A stretch of 64,000 nt of DNA from Candidatus Aalborgicola defluviihabitans (GTDB taxonomy: Bacteria > Pseudomonadota > Gammaproteobacteria > Burkholderiales > Burkholderiaceae_C). The DNA is taken from assembly GCA_016705575.1 (NCBI GenBank), contig JADIXX010000004.1, positions 1-64,000 of the forward strand, read 5' to 3'. The position numbers and the translations under genes are program-made. Below are positions 16,063-24,055 of the stretch, one piece after another; the first letter of the stretch is position 1, and every line of letters begins with the position of its first letter. The notes below the pieces were generated by a model. It saw only the letters and a list, made by a program, of their open reading frames with translations, was not told the origin of the DNA and searched no databases.

Positions 16063-17739
16063 TCAATCCCACAACCTTTGCCCAAATCGCCCCGCTCCTC
16101 CCACCCCCATCACCAACCTCTGCGTAGCCCGCGTAGCCGCCACATAAAACACCCGCGCCGCTTCCTTCTCGTCCTCCCCCGCCGCAGGCATATGCCCCAC
16201 ACCGGGTAGCGCCACCACGGGGAACTCCAGCCCTTTGCTGACCTTCATGGTCATGACCTTGATCTTGTTGCTTGTTGGATCAAAGTCTCCGTTGCCCAGT
16301 CGGTTCTCCACGGGAAGTTTGCGTTGTGCCAGGGTGCGGGCAAGCAGGTCGCGGGTTCTCCAATCGGCACATAGCACCGCCATATCGCCCCACGCATGGC
16401 CTTCTTGGTGCGCCTGGACCAGGTGGTCGGCAATGGCAAAGGCTTCGTCACGCAATGTGGGCAGGCGGATGATGATTGGGGCCTCGCCTTCGCGCCCGCA
16501 GCTGATGGGCTTGAGCAGCGGGATGCCGTCGTCGTCTTTCTCTTCGGCGGTCAGCAAGTCGGCCGCCACCAGGCTGGCGGTTTGCAGTATCTGTTTGGTG
16601 TTGCGGTAGTTGATCTTGAGGATGGTGGTGCGGCCCTGCGCCTGGATGCCCACGCTTTTGAAGCTGAACTGTTTGCTGCGCGCGCGCTCGTAAATGCTTT
16701 GCGCATCGTCGTACAGCACCAGCAGGCTGTTGGTGGCGGGGTCCACCATTTGGGTCACCAGCTTGAGCCATTCGGGCGCGAAGTCGTGGCCTTCGTCGAT
16801 CATCACGGCTTGGTATTGGCCGCTGGGGATTTGCTTGCGGTCCACGGCGCGGATGACGTTGTCCACCATATCGTCAAACATGTGCGGGCTTTGCTGGGGA
16901 ATAGTTTGCCCATACGCCACCAGTTGGTCGCGGCACCATTTATGAAAGTGGCGCACATGCACTTTGCCGCCCAGGCCCTTGGCCTGCATCACGCTGTGCA
17001 GCTTCACACCCAGCGGTTCGTTAAAGCAGAGGATGAGGATGGGCTTGGTGGCAGCGGTGCTGGAGCCAAAGGCATTGGCAAGGTACTCCGCGCGGTAGCC
17101 CAGAATCATCGTTTTGCCCGAGCCCGCCACGCCGTGGATAACGCGGTGGCCATCGCCCAGGGATCTAGCTAACTGCTCTTGCTGCAGGTCCATCACCCGC
17201 ATGATGTCGGGCAGCGCGGCATCTTCGTCGTCGTCGTCAAACAGCGCGCCTTGCTGCACGCGCACTTCGGGGAACATGATCCAGCGCACGCGGTCGATCT
17301 GCGGCAGGCTCATCACGCCGCGCATCATGAAGGGAAACATGTCCCACAGCCGGCTTTGCAGGTCTTCGGCGCCCACGCTTTCCAGCATTTCGTCCTGGCA
17401 CAGCACGCGGTGCGGCTCGATGGCGTGGTGCAGCTCGGCGGCTTCAAACTGTTTGCGCGTGATGTTGGTAAACACCACGCCGTAGCTCCACGGGAAAGCC
17501 AGCTTGCCCGCGTGCGGGCCATCGGCCTGCACCAGCTGGGCGTCGCGCTCCAGCGCCAGAATGCCGCGGCGCGGGTGCAGGATGCAAAAGTCCGGGTGCG
17601 TATTGCGCGGCCCCATGGGCACGTCGTACCAGAGCCGGTAGTCGGCGTCGAGCTTGTGTTCCAGCCGTTCGGCCAAGCGGCGCTCGCCACCAGTCATGCG
17701 CGAAACGCACGCGCCCATTGAAGGAATCAAAACCGCCAT
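16063..17739 (-). CDS. UvrD/Rep-type helicase with a shortened NERD domain
   Basis: Taking ATG 17739 (MAVLIPSMGACVSRMTGGER) gives 558 residues. The start resembles NERD-domain helicases (FCILHPRRGILALE), but after Glu64 the text jumps to RDAQLVQADG. The expected E-V-K-D-W segment and roughly 40 residues with the catalytic Lys seem to be deleted in frame. The helicase motifs are intact: GVAGSGKT (203-210), VMIDEGHDFAPEW, KINYRNTKQI, TMKVSKGLEFPVV and VFYVAATRATQRLVM. UvrD-like enzymes translocate 3'-5' on ssDNA, and NERD supplies nuclease activity. It lies upstream of the Septu-like genes with 131 bases between. Confidence 0.75.
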   Translation of the reverse strand: MAVLIPSMGACVSRMTGGERRLAERLEHKLDADYRLWYDVPMGPRNTHPDFCILHPRRGILALERDAQLVQADGPHAGKLAFPWSYGVVFTNITRKQFEAAELHHAIEPHRVLCQDEMLESVGAEDLQSRLWDMFPFMMRGVMSLPQIDRVRWIMFPEVRVQQGALFDDDDEDAALPDIMRVMDLQQEQLARSLGDGHRVIHGVAGSGKTMILGYRAEYLANAFGSSTAATKPILILCFNEPLGVKLHSVMQAKGLGGKVHVRHFHKWCRDQLVAYGQTIPQQSPHMFDDMVDNVIRAVDRKQIPSGQYQAVMIDEGHDFAPEWLKLVTQMVDPATNSLLVLYDDAQSIYERARSKQFSFKSVGIQAQGRTTILKINYRNTKQILQTASLVAADLLTAEEKDDDGIPLLKPISCGREGEAPIIIRLPTLRDEAFAIADHLVQAHQEGHAWGDMAVLCADWRTRDLLARTLAQRKLPVENRLGNGDFDPTSNKIKVMTMKVSKGLEFPVVALPGVGHMPAAGEDEKEAARVFYVAATRATQRLVMGVGGAGRFGQRLWD

Positions 17740-17839
17740 CGCTGACCATCCCCCTGTTTTTGCATGCACCAAAGGCTGTGTAGGGCTCTGCTGATATTTT
17801 TGTTGTTGGGCGATTATGCACACAAAAAAAGGCCGCTAC

Positions 17840-17885
17840 CCCCCGTAGAACTTGCAGAGGCAGCTATCAATAGCAGAGCAAAATT
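17840..17885 (+). repeat. Diverged intergenic repeat, copy 8
   Basis: CCCCGTAGAACTTGCAGAGG then CAGCTATCAATAGCAGAGC. The GCTATCAATAGC hairpin is clear and the 5' box degraded. It lies upstream of the helicase gene. Confidence 0.5.
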
Positions 17886-17990
17886 GACTTGTGTCAGTTT
17901 GTGCAGCAGGCAGGCAGGCCAACCGACAGTGCTAGCAGGCCCAGGCGTTCCAACCAGTGCCGGGTGGGGCCAAATATCACGCCTTCCCCC

Positions 17991-18115
17991 CTTCTTCTCC
18001 TGCGCAAGCGCGACATTCGCGCACGCGATGCTGCCGAACTGGCGGCCTTACGCCAGCCAGATGCAGGCCGCTTGGCGGCCACTGGCGCCACCGTCCCGCC
18101 GGTAGGAAAAGAACC
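17991..18115 (+). pseudogene. Tail of the small membrane-protein gene, second copy
   Basis: The plus strand reads RKRDIRARDAAELAALRQ then ATGATVPPVGKEP, homologous to RKRAIRARE/AAELAATNAAVPPVNRT at 0.98-1.05 kb. It overlaps the pgeF 3' end in antisense exactly as the first copy does. The hydrophobic N-terminal part present at 0.82-0.98 kb is missing here, so the two copies break at different points. Confidence 0.5.
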
Positions 18116-18866
18116 GCAGCGGATTGCCCACCGTGCACCACGGCGCACTTCCATCGTTGCCAAACACCTGCGTGACGCCCAAGGCCGCAAGGCGCTGACG
18201 CGCCAGTGAGGGCAGGTTGGCCAGCCACTTGCCACTGGAGCCATTAGCGCCATCGGGCAATGGCTCAAAACAGCGATGGGCGTCGGCGTGGCCCTGGCAA
18301 AACGCGGCCACCACATCGGCGCCCACCTCAAACGCCTGCAGCCCAATGCACGGCCCCAGCCACGCTATCAATTCAGGAGTTGGTTGTGTAACGTTGACGA
18401 GGGCTGGAGGCATAAAAAGCTTATAAACTTGTTCCAAAACACCCTGCCCGCCCACACCCGCTAGCCCACGCCAACCGGCATGCACCGCAGCCACCCGGGT
18501 GCCGCGTGTGTCGCACAGCAGGATGGGCAGGCAGTCTGCCACCATCATGGTGCAGGCCAAGCCGGGTGTGCTGGTGCAGGCGCCATCGGCTTGCACGCCA
18601 TCCATCGTGTCGGCGGTAAGTTCCAGCATGTCGGTGCCGTGTACCTGGTTCAAAAAGACGGGTCGAGCGCCCAACGTTTGCTGCAACCGTGCGCGGTTGC
18701 GCTTTACTTGGTCGGGCGCATCCCCCACATGGCTGCCCAGGTTCAGGCTGTCGTATGGCGGCAAGGAGCATCCCCCCAATCGCGTGGTGCACAGCGCGCG
18801 GACGTTGGCGGGCGCCGGCCAATCGGGGATCAGGCAGTCGGCCAGGTCAAGTGGGAGACAGGTCAT
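18048..18866 (-). CDS. pgeF: Purine nucleoside phosphorylase / peptidoglycan-editing factor (YfiH, laccase-domain)
   Basis: The start chosen is ATG 18866 (MTCLPLDLADCLIPDW), giving 272 residues, close to the 240-270 usual for PgeF. Family motifs are present in order: LNLGSHVGD, FLNQVHGTD, MVADCLPILLCD, VAAVHAGWRGL, AWLGPCIG and SYRRDGGASGR. The His of VHGTD, the Cys of ADCLP and the His of HAGWR form the zinc site. Such enzymes phosphorolyse or deaminate purine nucleosides, and PgeF corrects mis-incorporated Ser in peptidoglycan precursors. A diverged copy of only its tail lies at 1.0-1.1 kb. The longer frame upstream of 18866 has no support. Confidence 0.85.
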   Translation of the reverse strand: MTCLPLDLADCLIPDWPAPANVRALCTTRLGGCSLPPYDSLNLGSHVGDAPDQVKRNRARLQQTLGARPVFLNQVHGTDMLELTADTMDGVQADGACTSTPGLACTMMVADCLPILLCDTRGTRVAAVHAGWRGLAGVGGQGVLEQVYKLFMPPALVNVTQPTPELIAWLGPCIGLQAFEVGADVVAAFCQGHADAHRCFEPLPDGANGSSGKWLANLPSLARQRLAALGVTQVFGNDGSAPWCTVGNPLRFFSYRRDGGASGRQAACIWLA

Positions 18867-18951
18867 TCGAGCAAGGATAACGCAGCCATCAGCTGTCCCC
18901 GTTACCATTGGCTTTATCACCCGACACCACCCATTTTCTGAAGGCCAAGCC

Positions 18952-19254
18952 ATGATTCTCGAACTCGCCGACATTCGCATCCACCCCGGCCAGAATGCTG
19001 CCTTTGAAGAAGCTATCCGACGCGGCCTTGCCACCGTGATCGGCAGCACCAAGGGTTTTCAGGGTTACACGGTGAACCGTGGCATCGAAAGCCCCGAACG
19101 CTATGTTCTGCAAATCTTCTGGGACACGCTGGAAGACCACACGGTGGGTTTTCGCCAGTCTGAGGCCTTTACCCAGTGGCGCGCCATCGTTGGTCCCTTC
19201 TTTGCTGGTCCACCCACGGTAGAACACTTTGAACTGCTGGCCAAATCGGCCTGA
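18952..19254 (+). CDS. Antibiotic biosynthesis monooxygenase (ABM) family protein
   Basis: The product is 100 residues, MILELADIRIHPGQNAAFEE then AIRRGLATVIGSTKGFQGYT, with the pattern I-x-I-x-P-G followed by a helix and G-x-x-G/Y-x-V. IFWDTLEDHTVGFRQSEAF and WRAIVGPFFAGPP complete the dimeric alpha+beta barrel. Members act as small monooxygenases or as haem or quinone stress proteins, and the substrate cannot be told. The gene is divergent from pgeF and lies 32 bases before the FAA hydrolase gene, so a four-gene plus-strand operon is possible. Confidence 0.8.
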   Translation: MILELADIRIHPGQNAAFEEAIRRGLATVIGSTKGFQGYTVNRGIESPERYVLQIFWDTLEDHTVGFRQSEAFTQWRAIVGPFFAGPPTVEHFELLAKSA

Positions 19255-19286
19255 GCGCGCCCCAATCTTCCATCGAAAGCCCCGTC

Positions 19287-19982
19287 ATGTCCTACGTTGT
19301 TCCCCCTCCCGCCCCGGTCAGCTTGCCGGTTGTTGGCATTGCCGATCGTTTTCCCGTGCACCGCATCTACTGCGTGGGCCGCAACTATGTAGAACACGCC
19401 CAGGAAATGGGCCACAGCGGCCGCGAAGCGCCGTTCTTCTTCATGAAGCCCGCCGACGCAGTGCTGCTGGCCGAGCCGGGCCAAACGGTTGACATGCCCT
19501 ACCCCACCCTCACCAGTAACCTGCACCACGAGATTGAACTGGTGGTGGCCATTGGTGTGGGCGGCGCCAACATCCGGGCGGCAGACGCGGCGCAGCACAT
19601 CTATGGCTACGCCGTGGGTCTGGACATGACCCGCCGCGACTTGCAAAACGACATGAAAAAGCAAGGCCGCCCCTGGTGTATCGGCAAAGGCTTTGACCAC
19701 TCCGCGCCCATTGGCCCCATCACCCCTGCTGCTCAGGTGCCGGGCATCGACAGCGCGGCCATCAGCGTGCAGGTCAACGGCGTGGACCGCCAGCGCAGCA
19801 CCATTGCCAAGCTGATCTGGAATGTGGCGGAAACCATTGAACAGTTGTCCGCCGCCTGGGCCCTGCAGCCCGGCGACCTGATCTTTACCGGTACCCCTGA
19901 AGGCGTGGGTGCCGTGGTGCGCGGCGACACGCTGGTGGGGAGTATTGATGGCCTGCAAACCATCACGGTGCGCGTACGATGA
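19287..19982 (+). CDS. Fumarylacetoacetate hydrolase family protein (fumarylpyruvate hydrolase-like)
   Basis: The enzyme has 231 residues. The FAH signature is complete: IYCVGRNYVEHAQEMG, PFFFMKPADAVL, NLHHEIELVVAIG (metal-binding H-x-E...E), GYAVGLDMTRRDLQN, GKGFDHSAPIGP and GDLIFTGTPEGVGAV. The short length and the D-M-T-R-R-D-L-Q segment are closest to fumarylpyruvate hydrolases of the gentisate route and to general acylpyruvases, which split a C-C bond to give pyruvate. No gentisate dioxygenase or maleylpyruvate isomerase is nearby, so the substrate is open. The end overlaps the next start (ATGA), showing translational coupling to the thioesterase-like gene. Confidence 0.85.
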   Translation: MSYVVPPPAPVSLPVVGIADRFPVHRIYCVGRNYVEHAQEMGHSGREAPFFFMKPADAVLLAEPGQTVDMPYPTLTSNLHHEIELVVAIGVGGANIRAADAAQHIYGYAVGLDMTRRDLQNDMKKQGRPWCIGKGFDHSAPIGPITPAAQVPGIDSAAISVQVNGVDRQRSTIAKLIWNVAETIEQLSAAWALQPGDLIFTGTPEGVGAVVRGDTLVGSIDGLQTITVRVR

Positions 19983-20791
19983 GCCACCATCCAGCCAACC
20001 ACCCCACATCCGCCTATATCGCGCTGGGCGCTGGCCATTACCAATCCAGCGAGCTGACCCGCGGTCCCTGGCACCCGGACCACCAGCACGCCGGCCCGCC
20101 AGTGGCCTTGGTGTGCCGCGCGGTCGAGGCGGCGGCGCGGGAGCATGGTCTGACCCACATTGCCCGGCTCACCGCCAACCTGCTGCGCCCGGTACCCATT
20201 TGCGAGTTGCAAATTGAGGTGAAGCCCGTGTACGTGGGGCGCAACGCCGCCCACTTTGCAGTGCAACTGACCGCCAATGGCAAAGAAGTTGGTGTTTTTA
20301 CCGCCCTGGCCCAGCGTGAGAGTGAATTTGTAGTGCCCGACGGCCTGCCCGGCCACCCCTTGCCCACCGTACCGGTGTCGCCCGATGACGCCAAACCGGT
20401 GAACTTTCCGTTCGCCGGGCGGCATGTGGGCTATTCTGACCTGATGGAAACCCGCACGGCCCGAGGCCACATCTTTGGTGGACCCTGCGCCATCTGGTTT
20501 CGCATGCGCCACCCCCTGGTGGAGGGCGAAACCCCCAGCGCCTACCAGCGCGTGGCCGTGGCGGCGGATTCGGGCAACGGCATCAGCGCCGTGCTGGACT
20601 ACGAGCGCTACAGCTTCGTCAACACCGACCTGACCATCAACCTGCTGCGCCATCCGCAGGGTGAATGGATCTGCCTGGACGCCCGCACCTACCTGGGCGC
20701 CAACGGCTGCGGGCTGGCCGAATCGACGCTCTTTGACGCGCACGGCCTGATTGGGCGCGCCACCCAAAGTTTGGTTGTCCGGGCGCGCTAA
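19979..20791 (+). CDS. Thioesterase family protein (double hotdog)
   Basis: This 270-residue protein has the two-hotdog layout of TesB-like/4HBT_3 thioesterases. In the first half GPPVALVCRAVEAAA supplies the H/G-G-P helix cap and IARLTANLLRPVPICELQI the central helix-strand. In the second half SDLMETRTARGHIFGGPCA and WICLDARTYLGANGCGLAES contain the Asp and Gly-Ser ends common in this group. It should hydrolyse an acyl-CoA, of unknown chain, in the cytosol. It overlaps the FAA hydrolase gene by four bases, so both may serve one catabolic route. The last residues precede the Nudix start by ten bases. Confidence 0.75.
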   Translation: MSHHPANHPTSAYIALGAGHYQSSELTRGPWHPDHQHAGPPVALVCRAVEAAAREHGLTHIARLTANLLRPVPICELQIEVKPVYVGRNAAHFAVQLTANGKEVGVFTALAQRESEFVVPDGLPGHPLPTVPVSPDDAKPVNFPFAGRHVGYSDLMETRTARGHIFGGPCAIWFRMRHPLVEGETPSAYQRVAVAADSGNGISAVLDYERYSFVNTDLTINLLRHPQGEWICLDARTYLGANGCGLAESTLFDAHGLIGRATQSLVVRAR

Positions 20792-20801
20792 TATTGCAGC
20801 C

Positions 20802-21347
20802 ATGCAACGCAGTCCCATCCAACATTGCAAACTGTGCGGCGCGGCGGTGGTTTACCGCCTGCCCGATGACGGTGACGTCAAAGAGCGCGCCGTCTGCCCC
20901 GTTTGCAACACCATCCATTATGAGAACCCGCTGAATGTGGTGGGCACAGTGCCGCATTGGGGCGACCAGGTGCTGCTGTGCAAACGCAATATCGAGCCCC
21001 GCTATGGCAAGTGGACCTTGCCTGCCGGTTTTATGGAAATGGGTGAGACCACCGCCGAGGGCGCGGCGCGGGAGACCGATGAAGAAGCCGGCGCCCAGTT
21101 CGAAATGCAGGGCCTGTTCAGCCTGGTCAACGTGGTACATGTGGGCCAGGTCCACCTGTTCTACCGCGCGCGGCTTTTGAGCGATCAATTCAAGCCAGGT
21201 ATCGAAACCATTGAAGCCCGCCTGTTTACCGAGGAAGAAATCCCCTGGGACGAGCTGGCCTTTCGCACCGTGAAAGAAACGCTGAAACGCTACTTTGCCG
21301 ACCGTCGCAGCGGCCACTATGGCATTCACACGGTGGACATCGTTTAA
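20802..21347 (+). CDS. Nudix hydrolase with N-terminal zinc ribbon
   Basis: The product is 181 residues from ATG 20802. Residues 5-35 form a zinc ribbon, with HCKLCGAAV and VCPVCNTIHYENP each holding a C-x2-C. The Nudix box GFMEMGETTAEGAARE-TDEEAGA fits G-x5-E-x7-R-E-x-x-E-E-x-G exactly, so Mg-dependent hydrolysis of a nucleoside diphosphate linked to another group is expected. NADH pyrophosphatase and ADP-ribose hydrolase relatives have the same ribbon, but the NudC-specific signature is not evident. It is placed as the last metabolic gene of the 18.95-21.35 kb run. Confidence 0.85.
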   Translation: MQRSPIQHCKLCGAAVVYRLPDDGDVKERAVCPVCNTIHYENPLNVVGTVPHWGDQVLLCKRNIEPRYGKWTLPAGFMEMGETTAEGAARETDEEAGAQFEMQGLFSLVNVVHVGQVHLFYRARLLSDQFKPGIETIEARLFTEEEIPWDELAFRTVKETLKRYFADRRSGHYGIHTVDIV

Positions 21348-21350
21348 CCA

Positions 21351-21947
21351 ATGGCAAAAAAAGCCGACTCATCCAACAACGGACCGCTGACGCAGGCGGT
21401 GCTGGCCGTGGTGCTGCAGGTGCCCGACAGCACCGAGCGAATGGGCGAGCACCCAGCTGAACGCGCCCATGCCATTGCCCGCAGTGCCGCCCGCGCAGCC
21501 AGCGTCTTATCCGGATCGCTGTCGCTGCCGCCCGGCATTTTTGCTTGGCTCACGATCGTGCCCGAGCTGGTGGGCGTATGGAAGCTGCAAGCCCAAATGG
21601 TGTCCGACATCGCCGCGGTATACGGTCAGCAAAAGACGCTGGGGCGCGAGCAGATGCTGTACTGCCTGTTCAAGCACGTCTCGGCCCAGTTACTGCGCGA
21701 TGTGGCGGTGCGCGTGGGGGAACGGGTGGTAATCCAGCAAACGTCCGTCACAACCCTGCAAAAAATAGCGCAGCAAATTCGCGTGCAGGTGTCCAAGCGG
21801 GTGCTAAGCAAACGCTCCGCCCGCTTCATACCACTGCTGGGCGCGGTGAGCGTGGGGGCGTATGCCTACTTCGATACCCTGCAGGTCGCCAAAAATGCGA
21901 CCGAGCTCTTCGACCGCACGATTACTATTGATGAAAACGGGCGCTAG
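21351..21947 (+). CDS. Conserved protein, probably EcsC-like
   Basis: The product is 198 residues. The segment PPGIFAWLTIVPELVGVWKL then QAQMVSDIAAVYG has the hydrophobic helix followed by D-I-A-x-x-Y-G that typifies EcsC family proteins. A second helical hairpin SARFIPLLGAVSVGAYAYFD ends near the C-terminus and may associate with the membrane. The function of stand-alone EcsC proteins is unknown. The gene begins three bases after the Nudix stop, so it is co-transcribed. Its stop codon lies inside an intergenic repeat. Confidence 0.5.
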   Translation: MAKKADSSNNGPLTQAVLAVVLQVPDSTERMGEHPAERAHAIARSAARAASVLSGSLSLPPGIFAWLTIVPELVGVWKLQAQMVSDIAAVYGQQKTLGREQMLYCLFKHVSAQLLRDVAVRVGERVVIQQTSVTTLQKIAQQIRVQVSKRVLSKRSARFIPLLGAVSVGAYAYFDTLQVAKNATELFDRTITIDENGR

Positions 21948-21990
21948 CCCTCGTCGAATATAGTTAAGTCGCTATGAGTTCCATAGCGAC
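21943..21990 (+). repeat. Intergenic repeat, copy 9
   Basis: GCTAGCCCTCGTCGAATATA then a perfect hairpin GTCGCTAT-GAGTTCC-ATAGCGAC. The TAG inside GCTAGC is the stop codon of the preceding gene. This is the best-paired hairpin of all copies and could act as a terminator or RNA-stability element between convergent genes. Confidence 0.7.
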
Positions 21991-22015
21991 ATTTGCAAAT
22001 CGGCGACAGCAAGCT

Positions 22016-23908
22016 CTACTGCACCGAATCCCGGATCTGCTCCAACGCAGCCGGGTCTTCCATGGTGGTCAGGTCACCAGCGTCGCGGCCTTCACAGACT
22101 GCCTGAATGGCACGGCGCAGCAATTTGCCGCTGCGCGTCTTGGGCAGCACCGACACAAAGCGCACGCGGGCCGGACGGCCCACCGCGCCGATGGTGTTGT
22201 CCACCACTTTCATGACTTCGGCTTCGAGCTTGGCGCGGGCAGCATCGTCCACCAGCCCGCTGGCGTCCCTCACCACGGCAAACGCCACGGCCACCTGACC
22301 CTTGAGCTGGTCGGCAACACCCACCACAGCCACCTCGGAGATATTGGGGTGGCTGGAGATGGCCTCTTCGATCTCACGGGTGCCCAGGCGGTGGCCGGCC
22401 ACGTTGATCACGTCGTCGGTGCGGCCCAGGATGAAGAAGTAGCCGTCCTCATCGCGCACGCCCCAGTCGAACGTGCTGTAAACCAGCTTGCCGGGAATGC
22501 TCTTCCAGTAGGTATTGATGAAACGGGCATCGTCGCGCCACACGGTCTGCATACAGCCAGGGGGCAGCGGGCCTTCGATCGCAACCACACCCTTCTGGTT
22601 GGCACCGGTCAGCCGCTCGCCCGTGTTCTCGTCAAGCAGCTGCACGTCGTAACCATACATGGCCACGCCGGGGCTGCCAAACTTGCTGGCCTTGTGCTCC
22701 ACACCGTTGGCGATGCCCAAAATGGGCCACCCGGTTTCGGTCTGCCAGTAGTTGTCGATGATGGGTTTCTTCAGGCTGTCGCTGATCCACTGCGCGGTGG
22801 GCTCGTCCAGCGGCTCACCAGCCAGAAACAGGGCACGCAGGCTGGAGAGGTCATATTTGGTGAGCAGGGCTGGGTCTTGTTTCTTCAGCACGCGCACGGC
22901 GGTGGGCGCGCTGAACATGACGGTAACCTTGTACTTTTCGACCAGGCTCCACCAGATGCCGCCGTCCGGTCGAATGGGCAGGCCTTCGTACATGATGGTG
23001 GCCATGCCCGCAATCAACGGGCCGTAAATGATGTAGCTGTGGCCCACTACCCAGCCAATGTCGCTGGTAGAAAAATACGTTTCACCCGCATTGCCGCAAT
23101 AGATGTGCTTCATGCTGGCGGCCAATGCCACGGCATAGCCGCCGGTGTCGCGCTGCACGCCTTTGGGCTTGCCGGTGGTACCGCTGGTGTAGAGCGTGTA
23201 GCTGGGGTGGGTGGCCTCGACCCATTCGCAGGGCACCACGGTGTTCAGGTGTTTCTCGCGCAGAGCCCTCCACAAATGGTCACGTCCCGCTATTATATTC
23301 ATAGCGCACAACTTGCGGTCGGCCAGCAATACGGCGCTGGGCTTGTAACTGGAGAGTTTGATGGCCTCGTCCAGCAGCGGTTTGTATTCCACCACCTTGC
23401 CACCACGCGAACCGCCGTCCGAGCTGACGATAACTTTGGGTTCAGAGTCTTCGATGCGCGACGCCAGCGAACCCGAGGCAAAGCCGCCAAACACCACCGA
23501 ATGGATGGCGCCTATGCGGGCGCAGGCCAGCATGGCAAAAGCCGCCTCGGCGATCATGGGCATGTAGATCAGGACGCGATCACCCTTTTGCACACCAAGT
23601 TCCTTGAGTGCAGCAGCCATTCGCTGCACTTCGGCGTGCAATTCGGTAAAGGTGTAGACCCGCTCGGTGTTGGTCTCGGTGGATACGGCAATCAGCGCGG
23701 CCTGATCGGCACGGGTTGCCAGGTGGCGGTCAACCGCGTTATGGCACAAATTCGTGGTGCCGCCCACAAACCAGCGCGCAAACGGAGGGTTGCTGTAATC
23801 ACACACCTGCTGTGGCGGGGTTTGCCAGTCGATGGCTTTGGCTTCTTCTGCCCAAAAGCCGTCCCGATCATCAATAGAGCGACGGTAGAAATCTGCGTAA
23901 GCGGTCAT
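22016..23908 (-). CDS. prpE: Propionate--CoA ligase
   Basis: From ATG 23908 (MTAYADFYRRSIDDRDGFW) the enzyme has 630 residues, as usual for PrpE. AMP-forming ligase motifs follow: YTSGTTGKPKGVQRDTGGYA (P-loop), DNYWQTETGWPI (the PrpE-type ATP motif with Trp), GRTDDVINVAGHRLG (hinge) and KTRSGKLLRRAI with the lysine that is normally acylated. PrpE activates propionate to propionyl-CoA for the methylcitrate cycle, and may use acetate slowly. No prpBCD genes are nearby. The segment LCAMNIIAGRD is encoded by a GCTAT...ATAGC hairpin and could be a remnant of the intergenic repeat in frame. Confidence 0.9.
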   Translation of the reverse strand: MTAYADFYRRSIDDRDGFWAEEAKAIDWQTPPQQVCDYSNPPFARWFVGGTTNLCHNAVDRHLATRADQAALIAVSTETNTERVYTFTELHAEVQRMAAALKELGVQKGDRVLIYMPMIAEAAFAMLACARIGAIHSVVFGGFASGSLASRIEDSEPKVIVSSDGGSRGGKVVEYKPLLDEAIKLSSYKPSAVLLADRKLCAMNIIAGRDHLWRALREKHLNTVVPCEWVEATHPSYTLYTSGTTGKPKGVQRDTGGYAVALAASMKHIYCGNAGETYFSTSDIGWVVGHSYIIYGPLIAGMATIMYEGLPIRPDGGIWWSLVEKYKVTVMFSAPTAVRVLKKQDPALLTKYDLSSLRALFLAGEPLDEPTAQWISDSLKKPIIDNYWQTETGWPILGIANGVEHKASKFGSPGVAMYGYDVQLLDENTGERLTGANQKGVVAIEGPLPPGCMQTVWRDDARFINTYWKSIPGKLVYSTFDWGVRDEDGYFFILGRTDDVINVAGHRLGTREIEEAISSHPNISEVAVVGVADQLKGQVAVAFAVVRDASGLVDDAARAKLEAEVMKVVDNTIGAVGRPARVRFVSVLPKTRSGKLLRRAIQAVCEGRDAGDLTTMEDPAALEQIRDSVQ

Positions 23909-23937
23909 GGTGTGTCCCTCGGTGCCGTTAAATCTGA

Positions 23938-23953
23938 ATTCATAATTATGAAT
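23938..23953. promoter_or_regulatory. Perfect 16-bp palindrome upstream of prpE
   Basis: ATTCATAATTATGAAT is fully self-complementary and sits 30 bases before the prpE ATG. It could bind a dimeric repressor of propionate use or overlap the -10 region. The regulator is not identifiable from this window. Confidence 0.4.
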
Positions 23954-23974
23954 ACACAGCTTGCAATCACCTGA

Positions 23975-23988
23975 CTGACACAGATCAA
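23975..23988 (-). promoter_or_regulatory. Possible FNR/CRP-type site upstream of prpE
   Basis: The minus strand reads TTGAT-CTGT-GTCAG; one half-site is perfect and the other matches weakly to the FNR/ANR consensus TTGAT-N4-ATCAA. It is centred about 73 bases upstream of prpE. This is suggestive only. Confidence 0.25.
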
Positions 23989-24055
23989 GCGCCGCGAAAA
24001 GCCAGCCGCCGCACCGTGCCACGGTGACAGCGGCCCCGTTGGGGACCAATTTTCG

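Noticed and set aside
990..18175. Composite transposon bounded by the duplicated pgeF/ORF junctions
   Set aside because: The flanking copies are short, diverged coding fragments in the same orientation, with no transposase or terminal inverted repeats.
21974..23974. Long plus-strand open frame (666 codons)
   Set aside because: It is antisense to prpE. The residues are His/Gly/Val-rich translation of a GC-rich codon pattern, with no family resemblance.
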